From contig BDIU01000286.1 in assembly GCA_002118135.1 (NCBI GenBank), positions 186,001 to 250,000 on the forward strand: 64,000 nucleotides of DNA. Direction: 5' to 3'. Shown here one piece after another: positions 22,901-33,100 of this stretch. The stretch comes from Trebouxia sp. TZW2008 (lineage: Eukaryota > Chlorophyta > Trebouxiophyceae > Trebouxiales > Trebouxiaceae). The notes beneath the pieces are model-generated. The model did not search any database and was not told the DNA's origin. It worked only from the letters and a program-made list of their open reading frames with translations. The first letter of the stretch is position 1, and each line of letters begins with the position of its first letter. Both the position numbers and the translations under genes were made by a program.

Positions 22901-25450
22901 ATTCATCAGATCCAGAATCAAGTGGTCCTGGGCCATAATCAATGCTGTTGGCGTTGTTCATGTAAAGTTGTGCATGGCAGTAGCTCATCTGGCTCGTTCA
23001 TCAGGTCCAAGGTCAAACTGGTGCAAATAGGCCTGGGATGAGTGGGGTGAGAGAGCTCGCACAAGCGTGCCACGTGTCCACAAGCTCATATGAATGTATG
23101 CATGTGAACCAGCACATGATCTGATCTACCTCTGAGGGATCTTTCAGCTGTCAGATTGTGTAGTGCAGATCACCCTTTGCTCTGTGTTGACTCAACTGAC
23201 CATGTCCCATACAAGAGGGTACTTTGATACAACTGCGTGAAGAGGGAAACCAAAGCTGGCAGATGTTGAACTGCAGCACCTGGATCAGGTGGTTTGAGGT
23301 GAACACAACAGACGGATTCAAATTGTCATTAGCATGCAAAGGGGAACAACGTCACTGGGCTTGGTGGATGTGTCATCAGTACGGTGGGGACGAGACCATA
23401 CCTGGCAGACGTCAGACTGCAGAACCTGCTTCAGCAGGCCCACCCATGACTGTACCCAGCCAGGCTCATTGAGCACTGAGTTATCGCCGCCATAAGTCAT
23501 GGCATAGCTATGGTACACCATATTCACATAGAAACCCTGCATCACACTGAATTGTGAAACAGGGAAAAGGAAAGGAAAGGAACTGTCCTTTCACATGACA
23601 TCCTTTTGATATGTTGAGTACACAGAAAGAAACAGGGTTGACAAGGCATTTGCACTCACAAGGGGGCCCTGCATATACTGAACCCACAGTGGAAGAAGAA
23701 GCCAACAAAGCAAGGTGCTAAGCAGCAGCGCACCTTCGACAGGAAACTTTGAGGTCTCTTGCTCAGTTGCTTGTAACAGACCCAAAGCAAGCAAATTGTG
23801 TGCAGTTGGGTGCAGACTTGTTGTGTGGCTGAAGCATATAATATCTCTTTGAATGCTGACCTGGCTACATAGGTAGTGCACCAGGTACACATAGCGATCC
23901 TGAGTAGATGTGTTAGGCAGGTCAGAGCTGCACACTCCTCCAGTTGTGCCAGTGGTGGGGGGGTCTTGGGGCAGGGTGGGGTGGCCGGTGGGTTGAGGGG
24001 TATCAGCTGTGGTTGGGGGTAGCATGGTAGCTTGGATGTCCGCCTTTGTGGCAATGTCACATCCTGTTGTCCTGAAATCCTTAGGAGCAACTGCCAAACC
24101 ATCCACTGACCACTCAATCCTGACTGCATTGAAGCCCATCATTTTTGCCCTGCACAAATGGCAAGAGTCTATGTTCAAGAGTCTATGTGCAAAGGTGATC
24201 TGTGAGTGTGTGCCGTTGTGGCAATGTCACATCCTGTGGTCCTGAAGTCCTTAGGGGCAACTGCCAAACCACTGACTGACCACTCTATCCTGACTGCATT
24301 GAAGCCCATCATTTTTGCCCTGCATGTAGAGCCTGCCCGTGATTGCCAAACACATTCAGCTGTGCTTACAAGCCAGCACGCCTAATTTGTCTCATCCATT
24401 TCCCATTCTCTGACTGAGAACTCCATTGACAGGAAAATGTCTTCAATTCGAGCAATATGGTGCACAAGCGTCGGCTCAAATGTGACTTGCATCTCAGATG
24501 CAGTCATGCCTGAACAACTCTTGCGTCTGAAACATCAAGGTCAGCCAATGTAACCAAGTCATTTGCCGAGATTACTATAAAAGCAGCACACCGCATATAA
24601 AAGAACCAGCTATTCAGGGCAAAACATTGGCAGATGGGCAAATCAGGTTGCGCAAGTGCAGAACATGCCAAGATGTGGCTGAGGGTTACGTTGTCCCTCA
24701 GCTTGTGCAAACTGCATGGATTGCTTTGTGTTAGATGCAAACATCTTGAGAGCAAAGTTGCCATCAGCAGCATCAAAAGTGTGGGCATCAGAAGTATGGG
24801 CATCAGGAAGTAAGTATACATGTGCCATCATTGCATGTTTGTCATACCTGTACATGACAGTGTCCCAGTCATGTGCAATGCTGTCAGTGCCCTCCAGCAA
24901 GTTTCCAGACATGGTCAAGGCGATCTCAAACCCAGATAATGCAAAGCCCTTGAGGACAACCTCTTTCCCGTTTGGGTCCAGGATCTTGCCATTGCTTGTT
25001 GTCAGGCCAGCTGGAACACAGCAAATGAACGGCTCAGTGGATGGAAGCTGTCAATAGCGAGTTTGTATCTGGGTATTATGGCTTGTCAGTGTTCAACTCC
25101 AAGTTGCACAGCCATGCCTTTGCAGTCAGAGCTGACACTGGTTGCTGCATAAGTCAACATGGCACGAGCACATGTTACTCCGAGCAAGCAGAGACGCAGG
25201 TGAATAGGTTTGCAATGAACAGGCGAAAACAAAGAAGCCTGTGTCGGCGACGAGGAAGCTTATGCTACTGGGATTTTGTGCAACTGCTATCTGAACTGTG
25301 CACCTAGGACGGCCCGAAGATATGACGAAGCTAGACACCACTGCAGCACCGCACAGGCATAGTCTAGCACGTACTTGATGTTGCGGCTTGGGTGAACATC
25401 ACGTTGCAAACCAGCAGGAACCCCAACGCAGAAAGCATGGTGGCACGCAT
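19922..25450 (-). CDS. Secreted GH5-family endoglucanase (cellulase)
   Basis: Glycoside hydrolase family 5 beta-1,4-glucanase, secreted. Minus-strand exons: 25450-25375, 25010-24848, 24149-23861, 23536-23402, 22927-22768, 21885-21740, 21469-21408, 21166-21070 and 20189-19922. All phases agree, giving 465 codons before an unresolved last exon. A signal peptide is evident (MRATMLSALGFLLVCN, then cleavage near TQA-A). Hallmarks: GKEVVLKGFALSGFE, NAVRIEWS, LDLMNEPDAYG (acid/base Glu about 231), APHVYGPSV, VVMGEFN (nucleophile Glu about 368), and MWAWDANADD near the end. Exon 3 carries an unusual P/T-rich insertion (TTADTPQPTGHPTLPQD) inside the catalytic domain. Introns hold partial copies of exons 3, 4, 5, 8 and 9. 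Algal self-wall turnover or cellulose use are both possible. Confidence 0.9.
20236..20485 (-). repeat. Two upstream copies of GH5 exon 9 start
   Basis: Copies at about 20237-20338 and 20387-20483 repeat NDVAxWTSLxKxLNxxGDAADG and the following codons, each with an intact 'gtgcag' acceptor. Both break off after NPIYSF, where the working exon continues with YMWAWDANADD. Confidence 0.88.
20670..20725 (-). repeat. Downstream copy of GH5 exon 8 end
   Basis: Minus-strand reading gives HIFAVVIGEFTGNLGQ against HIFAVVMGEFNVNFGQ in exon 8 (21166-21070). The glutamate equivalent to the catalytic nucleophile is preserved in this non-exon copy. No acceptor precedes it. Confidence 0.8.
21340..21382. repeat. 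(ACAG)n microsatellite
   Basis: A run of imperfect ACAG/ACGG tetranucleotides followed by GGCA units in the short intron between GH5 exons 7 and 8. Confidence 0.8.
22080..22720 (-). repeat. Five downstream copies of GH5 exon 5 3' half
   Basis: Echoes of the segment encoding MDALYPLCPTCLFQIQGCG plus its donor lie at about 22645-22716, 22464-22526, 22346-22408, 22213-22269 and 22084-22132. The working exon end is at 22768-22850. Two copies (near 22460 and 22345) keep a perfect GTGAGT donor. None has an acceptor. Confidence 0.88.
22970..23025 (-). repeat. Upstream copy of GH5 exon 5 start
   Basis: On the minus strand it repeats LDLMNEPD, including the NEP acid/base motif, about 70 bp upstream of the working exon. 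It then diverges. Confidence 0.8.
23222..23285 (-). repeat. Downstream copy of GH5 exon 4 end
   Basis: Minus-strand reading LIQVLQFNICQLW parallels LKQVLQSDVCQVW across the donor region of exon 4 (23536-23402). It is decayed. Confidence 0.7.
24204..24330 (-). repeat. Upstream copy of GH5 exon 3 start
   Basis: About 120 bp over 90% like the start of exon 3 (24149-23861), including a 'gcag' acceptor and the frame AKMMGFNAVRIEWS. It breaks off where the working exon goes on to the P/T-rich insert. It is open in frame, so use as an alternative exon cannot be excluded. Confidence 0.88.
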
Positions 25451-27747
25451 CTCCAGCGACGCGCTGCTCGCCCGGGCCCAGCGACGCCTCGACTGCAGCA
25501 CAGCGACCAAACCCTACGCAACACTCATATACTTGTCCCCTTTCCGGCGCGTTGGCTTGCGATTAGCGGCGACGTTGACGAGTGTTGCTTTCGCTCGCAA
25601 AATGCACGAATCCTGGCATGAATATAAAGCCAATGAACAGTCAGCGTAATTAGTCGCTGCCTGCACAGGAGGGCTTGCAAGCTGCTGTTCAGTTGTTGCA
25701 AGACATGAGCAGTACCCTTCAGCGATGCACAGAAGCGCTGTGCAGGCCCCATCATGCTCTCACTCAGAGACTGACATATACAGCAGCATGCAAGTGCGCA
25801 CATGTCGCAACTGGCCATGGTGCTCAACTTGGCAATTTACTCAGTAGTGTTTCAAGGCACATCTTATATAAAGTGTCAACTTTTTGCGCCGTTGATTTTA
25901 GGACCAACATGCAGACCGACAGACATGAATAGTCACGAATCGAACGCAAAACAGGTAGTCAAATGACACAGCTTGCAGACAGGTGCCTGCTGTGTTTGCC
26001 AACAAAGTGGCAAGGTGGAATGAGGCAATACCGAAGAAATAGCTACCTAACAGGCCTTAAAAAGATTTCTTGCCGGAAAATTGCTCAAAAGGCAATACTG
26101 TCCAGTTCTGAAGAAGGTTAAGAATTTGCTACAATGACCACTGGCCGATGCAGCAAGAGCAAGGGGTGCGCCTAGATCAAATGCAAGATAGGCACTTGGA
26201 CAGTCAACACAGGACACTCAACTTTAGTTGCAATCAGGCTGGTCAAGACCACAGGCAAGAGTAACTTTCTGACAGCTTACTAGGAGCGCTTGACTCTCAA
26301 GCAAAACTCCATGCTTCAATTCAAGCTTTGCAGAATTTGCACCAGCCTCTGTTCAGGTGGCAAGGGCTGTTGAGCAAGAAGACGTTGTACCAGCAGACTT
26401 TGATGAACTTTCTGAATTGCTCAGAGTCACGTCATGCATGTGCACGGCTGCTCACTCCCCACGCTGGGATCTCATATGTCAACAATGACATACAGTTCTG
26501 CTTTGTCACTGTGATCATTGATCTGCATGGCGCTGTATGTGATGGCTTTGACCTCTGTGCCTGGCTCATGCTTCTGCCGGTCAAATATGTCACCTCTCCT
26601 GCAGTCCATCAAGACATACATGTCATTCCAGCTGTTCTTACTACTGCATTGTGCGCTGATCCATGAGCAAAAGGCGGGGATCGTTAAAGTGGGCTGTACA
26701 TATCATGCCAATGTCTGATGCGCACAAACAAAATGAACATGATCAAGTGAGTCCTGTCGTCTTTGCTATTGCATTGTGTGCTGACCTATCTGCGAATGAA
26801 TGCTGCCAGTTGAGTGAGCTGTGCATACAGTGATCATATGGTGGTGTCTAATGCGCACCAACAAATCGAAGATGATGATCAAGGGCCTGATGGTCTTGCT
26901 ACTATGTTGTGCGCTGATCTGCTGCTACATCCAGGGGTGAAACAGAGCAGGCTACATACACAATGATGAGGTGCAACGAGAAGAAGCAGACTTTGCATAA
27001 GCTTGAGAAGACGAATCAGTTCCTCTTGCATGCAGCAAAAGAAGCATTGTGTGCATGCAGTAATTATGGTACATCAAGACTGTGGCTAGGCTCTTGATAG
27101 TTTTTCAGCTCCAGATCATGCAAGCTAGCTTGGATTTTGCAACGATGCCTACCCCTGAGCCTTGACCTTGAAATTTTGGCAATCTAGTTCTGTTACTGTG
27201 AGCTCCTTGCACGTGAAAAACTCCGTGGAGAAGATGAAGAGCAGTTCATCAAGAAAATTGAAGACCAGGGATTGCATGTCATGACCCTCAGCTGCAAAGG
27301 TTCTGCACGAAGTTGAATGATGTAGCTGCTGAAGACCTCTTTTGAAATGGAATCACAGAATTATGCATTCAGGACTTGCATAGATATGTGTGCATCTCAT
27401 ACACATATCTATGAGTGTATATAGATATGTTTGTGGTGTGTACACAATGCTAGCCTCAGGTGCTTGCATCTGCACACACATTACATAGCGTACAATGATA
27501 CACTCATCGCACCTATCAATGCTTGGGTTGATCGCTATGCCAGACAGAGGTGTCATGTAGTTGTACATTGCTAGGGCTGTATTTGCAAGCGCTTCTGCAA
27601 GTGATGCGCCCCCTATGCAAATGCACACAGGTGTGATAAATTGAAGAGATGTTTGAGCAATAGCAAGCTGTCCAGGTCAGGTGATTTACAGGCATGTAGT
27701 TGCACATCTGCTGTGTGATCCAGATCTGCAACCAATCTACAGCTCAA
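25451..27747. other. Unresolved region with scattered coding-like fragments
   Basis: I could not assemble a gene here. Plus-strand stretches with coding character are 25671-25797 (helical, LQAAVQLLQDM), 26330-26450 (acidic, VPADFDELSELLRV), 26936-27090 (EKKQTLHKLEKTNQFLL) and 27190-27324 (REKLRGEDEEQFIKKIED). Each is preceded by an AG. Phases between them do not join cleanly. A plus-strand helical protein head-to-head with the cellulase would fit the pattern of the window, but this is speculation. Confidence 0.3.
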
Positions 27748-27978
27748 TCAGTCCACATCCTGTGGCAAATGTAAGTCACAGAGCAGGTCACGCTGCCAAC
27801 TCTCACATTCATAGCCTGAATCTTGTGCTACACCAGTGCTGTGTTCTGGCGGAGCCTCTGCAGCTGTGTTGCCGGCTGAGGTCTGATCGCCATTTCTCGC
27901 TATCTTTGCTGGTCTACTATCGTGGTTTCTATTGCGACGACCGCTGGGTGTCCTTTGTGGCAGGGCGTCGGCGTCCAT
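27748..27978 (-). CDS. Hypothetical 76-codon ORF or 5' exon
   Basis: Opens with ATG at 27978 (MDADALPQRTPSGRRNRN), with a basic, possible nuclear-localisation patch (GRRNRN...RPAKIARNG) and then an acidic C-terminal half ending LHLPQDVD and a stop. Composition looks coding and it lies head-to-head with the PUB-domain gene (gap 322 bp). Either a small protein or the first exon of a gene whose downstream exons I could not find. No family is recognised. Confidence 0.35.
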   Translation of the reverse strand: MDADALPQRTPSGRRNRNHDSRPAKIARNGDQTSAGNTAAEAPPEHSTGVAQDSGYECESWQRDLLCDLHLPQDVD

Positions 27979-28300
27979 CGTCAATGCAGATACGCAGTAC
28001 AGAGTCTTGAACGCAGTATTAGACCGACTTTGTCGAGGCGGGCTGGTCGTGCAATGGCTGAAGTGACGCGCAGTTGCTGTTCACGCGCTTTGGCATCTTA
28101 CAGATCCTCATCGCTTGCACTGCTTTGCACTGGTGCATTTCAACATCTTGCATGCATTCAACCAGAACACGCTCTGAAACCAAAACAGCCTCGATCTTGT
28201 CTAGAAAGCCTGAACGTGCAAGATCACAGCAACCCACGCCAGTCTAGAGCCTGGAAGATTCATTAGCAGCGAATCCGACCTTCACGAGAATCCAAGTTTA

Positions 28301-29518
28301 ATGAACGAAGCCGTGTCAAACCAAACATGGGCAGCACTTGCTGAGGATCCTCAGCTGAAAGAAAAACGGACTAAACTTAGCAAAATTGTGCAAGTGCAAA
28401 TGATGGAGTTCAAAGTGAACAATCCAGAGCAGCTTGCAGTTTGCGTAACGAGACTGCTCAGCATGTTCGAAAACATTCTCACAAAGCCAAACGACGAAAA
28501 GTATCGCAAGGTAACACTCTTTGCAAGATCGATTCTCGAGACCACGCCGTACACATAGCTTACCAACACGGTGGCTTGCAGATCAAAGCCAACAATGCAA
28601 AATTCAAAAAAGACGTGTTGGATGCCGCCAAGCAGACCGAAGACTTTCTTTTAGCAGCTGGTTGGCATACAAGGGTGACCTTGCTTTCCTGCTGCTTCTG
28701 CTGCACATCATGAAGCACTATCCATTGAATTGGACACTCCACAGGTCGAACAAATGGAGAAGTATTGGATATTTGATGCGCCACGAGACAGCATGGCCTG
28801 GAAGTAAGCTCTGTCCGTTTCCAATTTGAGTCCGTGTTTTCACAGTCATGATCAACTGAATTGCGCAAGGCTCTAGGGCTTGTCAGGCAGTCATGACAGT
28901 ATCATCTAGCTTCATTGTGCATTCGCTGCATGCTTCAATGATGCACAGCATGGTCATGCATCATCAGAAATCCTTACCATGATGCTTAAATGAAGCCCGC
29001 TTGACGAGACACAACTCATGCCATGCACACCCAGCAATATATGCTAGCAAGTGTAACCAGATCTTGATATATAGGTGTCTACAGATTGCGCAACATGAGC
29101 TGCAAGCTGCACAAGCAACAATACAAGACAAGGCAACCCGACATGCAAAAGAGCTTGAAGAGAAGAAGCATGGACCACAAAAGGAAAGAGAGCTGTTGCT
29201 GAAACAGTTGGAAGCAGACAAGATCACACGCAAAGACAGGTACCAACTTGGCTTGTTCAATCAGCACTCTCTCAGTGTTGTCAAGGGCAGCCTAAAGTTA
29301 TGCTGCTGTTTTGTTTGGCTTATGCTGCTTGAACAGCGTAGCAATCATACAAAGCTCTCGCTTTTGATGCTTATGGCACCTGCAGGTTTCGACCGATTGT
29401 CCGTGGACCTCAAAATCTGACAGCGCCCGCTGCTGATGGCACAGCTGGTCCCTCTGTCACATCATCCTTGCCTGGTGCCGATGCACAACAACCATTGTCG
29501 CGACTTAGCCCATCATGA
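28301..29518 (+). CDS. PUB-domain protein (likely p97/CDC48 cofactor)
   Basis: Exons: 28301-28510, 28582-28674, 28745-28803, 29085-29239 and 29386-29518. The first three encode a PUB (PUG) domain: the helical run LLSMFENILTKPNDEKYRK, then IKANNAKFKKDVL and LLAAGW. This fold is known to bind the C-terminal tail of the p97/CDC48 AAA ATPase. After it comes a charged coiled coil (KERELLLKQLEADKITRKDR) like the linker of UBX-type cofactors, then RFRPIVRGP and a short S/A/P tail ending at the stop. There is no UBX domain. The junction between exons 3 and 4 is one base out of phase as drawn (exon 3 ends after 2 bases of a codon, exon 4 needs phase 0), so a small exon or another donor is missing there. 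Confidence 0.75.
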
Positions 29519-30104
29519 CATACACTGGCAGCAACACCCATACTGTTAACTGTTATATGCGTGTTGATGTATTGATATGCGCCACATACGTTGACACTTG
29601 GCAATGCATTGGTGATGGCTTGTGTTCACACATGATTGCCAGTTCAGGTGTTGGTTCCAGAGAGCCCCTTGTTGTGGTACTGAAGGCGTCAGCGTTGTGC
29701 ATACAAACGTCAAATGCTCAGGCTACTTACGACTGCTTCGAACTCAGCATTGCAGATGCTGCATTACATGTAAGCCGTCCACACACCTTCCTGGCGCAGA
29801 CAGCTGTGTGAACCTCTGTTCAGGACAAGCTGCACCACGACAGCTTGCATGATTCAACGATCATATCAAGCAGCAGCTGTCGATCGTTGAGGTTCCAGCA
29901 TGCTGCCAAACATTTTTAGGCGCTGCAGCCACTGCCAGACCAGCAGCAGCGCTATTGTTACAACAGCTGCTGGTTGCGTAGCGCTACACAGCTGTCAGGC
30001 AGCATGCCGTGAGTTCAGTTGGATGTGTCAAAATGTCCAAGGGCATACAAAAACGACTCAGGCATATACACATTGGGGTAATGAAAACTGCCTAATTGAC
30101 CTAA
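29519..30104. other. Convergent 3' region, PUB gene / Caprin-like gene
   Basis: About 590 bp with no convincing frame. It presumably holds the two 3' untranslated regions. Confidence 0.4.
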
Positions 30105-33100
30105 CTACCATGTGCTTTGCTCCTCAAAGCTGCCTTGACCACCCCTTGCATTGCCGTAGCCGTTTGGAGCATTTCTAGGGTGATCATATCCATTTGCATT
30201 GCCTCTAGAACTGTCGTTGCCTTCTCCTCGTACATGCTCCTGGCCCCCCCTTGCTCCCCGGCCCCGTGACCCATCACCCCTGCCTCTACCCCTGGGCCTG
30301 CCGCCTGAATCACCCCTGCCACCCCTTCGGCCCCTTGAGTTGCCCCTGAAAAACCACATTAACGTTTTATACAGTAGCAATTTTCAGAGATGGTACATGC
30401 AGGCTGGAATTACAAACGCTGTGAGCATCAGCAGAATGCAAATACAACGCAGGTGAATCGCTATGCCTGCTGTTGCAATGAGTGTCCGATGCGCACTCAG
30501 GCACAGACTCCCAATGAATGCATCAGCTGAGCATTCACAAGCATTCAGCAGCCTGGAGTTGTCTTGAAACACTATGCATGTGCACAATTTCAGCTTGCAT
30601 CTGCAGGACCTGACCACTGCATGTTGCCTCAAACAACAAGGCTAGAAGGAACAGCAGGGCTGCTGCATGCACACCTGAGACCACTGCCCTGGCGCTCTGG
30701 TCTACCAGCCCCATCGCCCCTCTGCCTGACCCCATATGACCCCTGGGGCCCAGACAGGGCAGCCTGGACAGGCACACTGCTACCTTCTGACTGGCCAACA
30801 ATGCCACTGATGCCCTCAGAAGGCAAAGGCCCCTTGGCATAGCCCTCAGAGGGCAAGGGCCCATTGGTGTAGCCCTCAGAGTGCAGAGGGCCATTGGTGT
30901 AGGGGCTGTCCGTGTCAGTGTGTCCAGTCTGCTGTTGAGAGGGCCTGGAGTGGAGGGATGGTTGCTCATTTGCCTGGGCATCGGTGCTGCTGCTGGGGGC
31001 CATGAAGTTTAGAGCTGCATGCACAAGCAGGCAGTCAGTCAATCATCAAAAGCCCAGCACCTTAAAACTTGATCAGGAGACTCTCGCCTGATCAGTACTG
31101 GATCTGAGTGATGCCTATTCGTGTGTCAGGATGAAGTCAGCAGCACTGCAAAGGCAGATGGTCTATCAACAGGTTTAATGCATGCACAGCTGAAGCTGTG
31201 CAACAATGAAGTAAATAGCACATCTTGGCACAGGTGACTAAACATGTAGTGCTGCATGCAGCAAACTTTAGAGGGCTGTAGAGGCAAAGCAGCATTCACC
31301 TGCTACAGAGTCTTGATGGTAGCCGTGACGGGTTGAGATGCCCATTCTGCTGTGAGGAATGCAAATGCTTGAACCAATACGTCGCATTGAAAGGTGATGC
31401 TGCTGTCATAGGATGTCAAGCACAGGAGCAAGCATCTGTCACAGGGCATTGATGATTGCCCTGCAGTGCAAGATGGTGCTGTCTGTCATACTGATGTCAG
31501 CCAGAGGAGTTGTCACCTGGCACAGAGTCTTGATGGTAGCCCTGGCCAGGCTGTTGCAGATACCCATTCTGCTGCTGTGACGGGTGCAGCCCAGCATCCT
31601 GGCGGGGGTAGCCCCCCTCGTGGTTGGCATAACCCCTATCTGGGGAGGGGTGGAAGCCTCTGCCAGACTCCTGCGCCTGTTGGGGCGAGGGTGAAGAGGA
31701 AGAGTCTGTGGGGCGGGTGGTGTCTGAGAAAATGTGGGAGTCCTGCTGGGGCAGGTCAGGGGTTTCAGGCCGCTCCTGCACGGCTTAAAGCGGCTGCTCA
31801 GCATATGCAAGGGCAAGGCAGGGCAGGGCAGGGCAGGGTAGGGCAGGGCAGGGCAGGGCAGAACAGGGCAGGGCAAGGCTTTGTGATTGCTCAGCACATG
31901 CAGGCACATGCAAAGCACATGCAAACATGTGCACATGCAGGCAGGGCAAAATTAGGCAGTGCTTTTGCAGCTGCTCAGCACATGCAGGCAAGGCAAGGCA
32001 GGGCAGGGCATATCACGGCTTTTGCGGCTGGTCAGCACCTGTTGGGCATGGCAAGCAAGATGGAAAAGACCAAGCCCATGTGTAAGTGAACAAAAGCGTG
32101 CAGCTTCTGAACCCAGATTGCACAATGCAAAGTCTATAGCATCCAGTTGCAAGACAATGCCCTGCCTGGTAGCTGATATACTTGAAAACATGACATTGCA
32201 TGCCATGCGTCAGCAGAGGCCAAAGAAGAACGCCAGTGGAGTACTTGTGCACATGTGCCAAGCAGAGATGATTCCAGGTAGCAACCTCTACAAGCGTACA
32301 GCTGCATTGTTTTGATTCCGCTGCATGCAACACAGCGCACAACACAGCCTTGTCTCACCTGGTGAGGACGGTCAGAGTGGGCCGGGCGAGAGTCAGAAGA
32401 TTGCTGCCCATCTTCTGGCACATGCACAGGCCCGTTCTCTGCGCTTGATGTGTTCTGCGCTGGCACTGGGCGCACTGTGCTGTAGTCAGATGCCATGACC
32501 CGCTTCAGGCAGCCAGAAACATCGTCCACTGTACAGCAAAACAAACAGCAAATGAGACAGCCAGAAGCATTCTGCATTGCTCATTGTAACATAAAGCGAA
32601 TGAGGCTTGATAAATTTCAGCGCTGGCACTGGGCGGACTTTACTGTAGTCAGATGCCATGATACGCTTCAGGCAGCCAAAAAGTTCTTCCAGTGCACAGC
32701 AAACCAAACAGCAAATGAGGCCATGGACTAAACATGTGCTGTACGGCTCCACACATGCTTGCTTTGTTGGTGCTGTGCATGACCACAGGGTGAACCTGGC
32801 TATGCAGTTTCTGGATTACAAGTCATGAACACATGCTCTGCATGGCCATAACATTGTACTACAGCCGAGCTCTTAAGTTTTCTGGGTGTTGTTTCCCTAC
32901 CTAGCTTTTCACTCAAGCCTAAATAATTCGACTGTCGCGGGCTGAGAACAGTATTGAAACAGGGCAACAATGGACTGTGGGCTGTCTGCACCGTGCAAAG
33001 GCTCACTGGTGCAATTGCCCAAAAGCTCAACAGGCTCTGCATTGGAATGCAGCTACTGTGTTGCCAATTTACGACAGAGGACAATGATGATGCCCAAAAA

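Noticed and set aside
22080..22930. Several tandem cellulase genes
   Set aside because: Each extra copy is only part of one exon and lacks one splice site; there is a single set of complete exons.
25392..25649. 85-codon plus ORF overlapping the cellulase start in antisense
   Set aside because: It overlaps the signal-peptide exon on the other strand, lies in a locally CG-rich stretch where open frames arise by chance, and does not splice in phase to anything downstream.
30199..30456. Proline-rich plus-strand ORF
   Set aside because: Antisense shadow of the RGG box of the Caprin-like gene.
31466..32089. 207-codon plus-strand ORF
   Set aside because: It is created by the (GGGCA)n simple repeat and by the antisense of Caprin-like exon 7.
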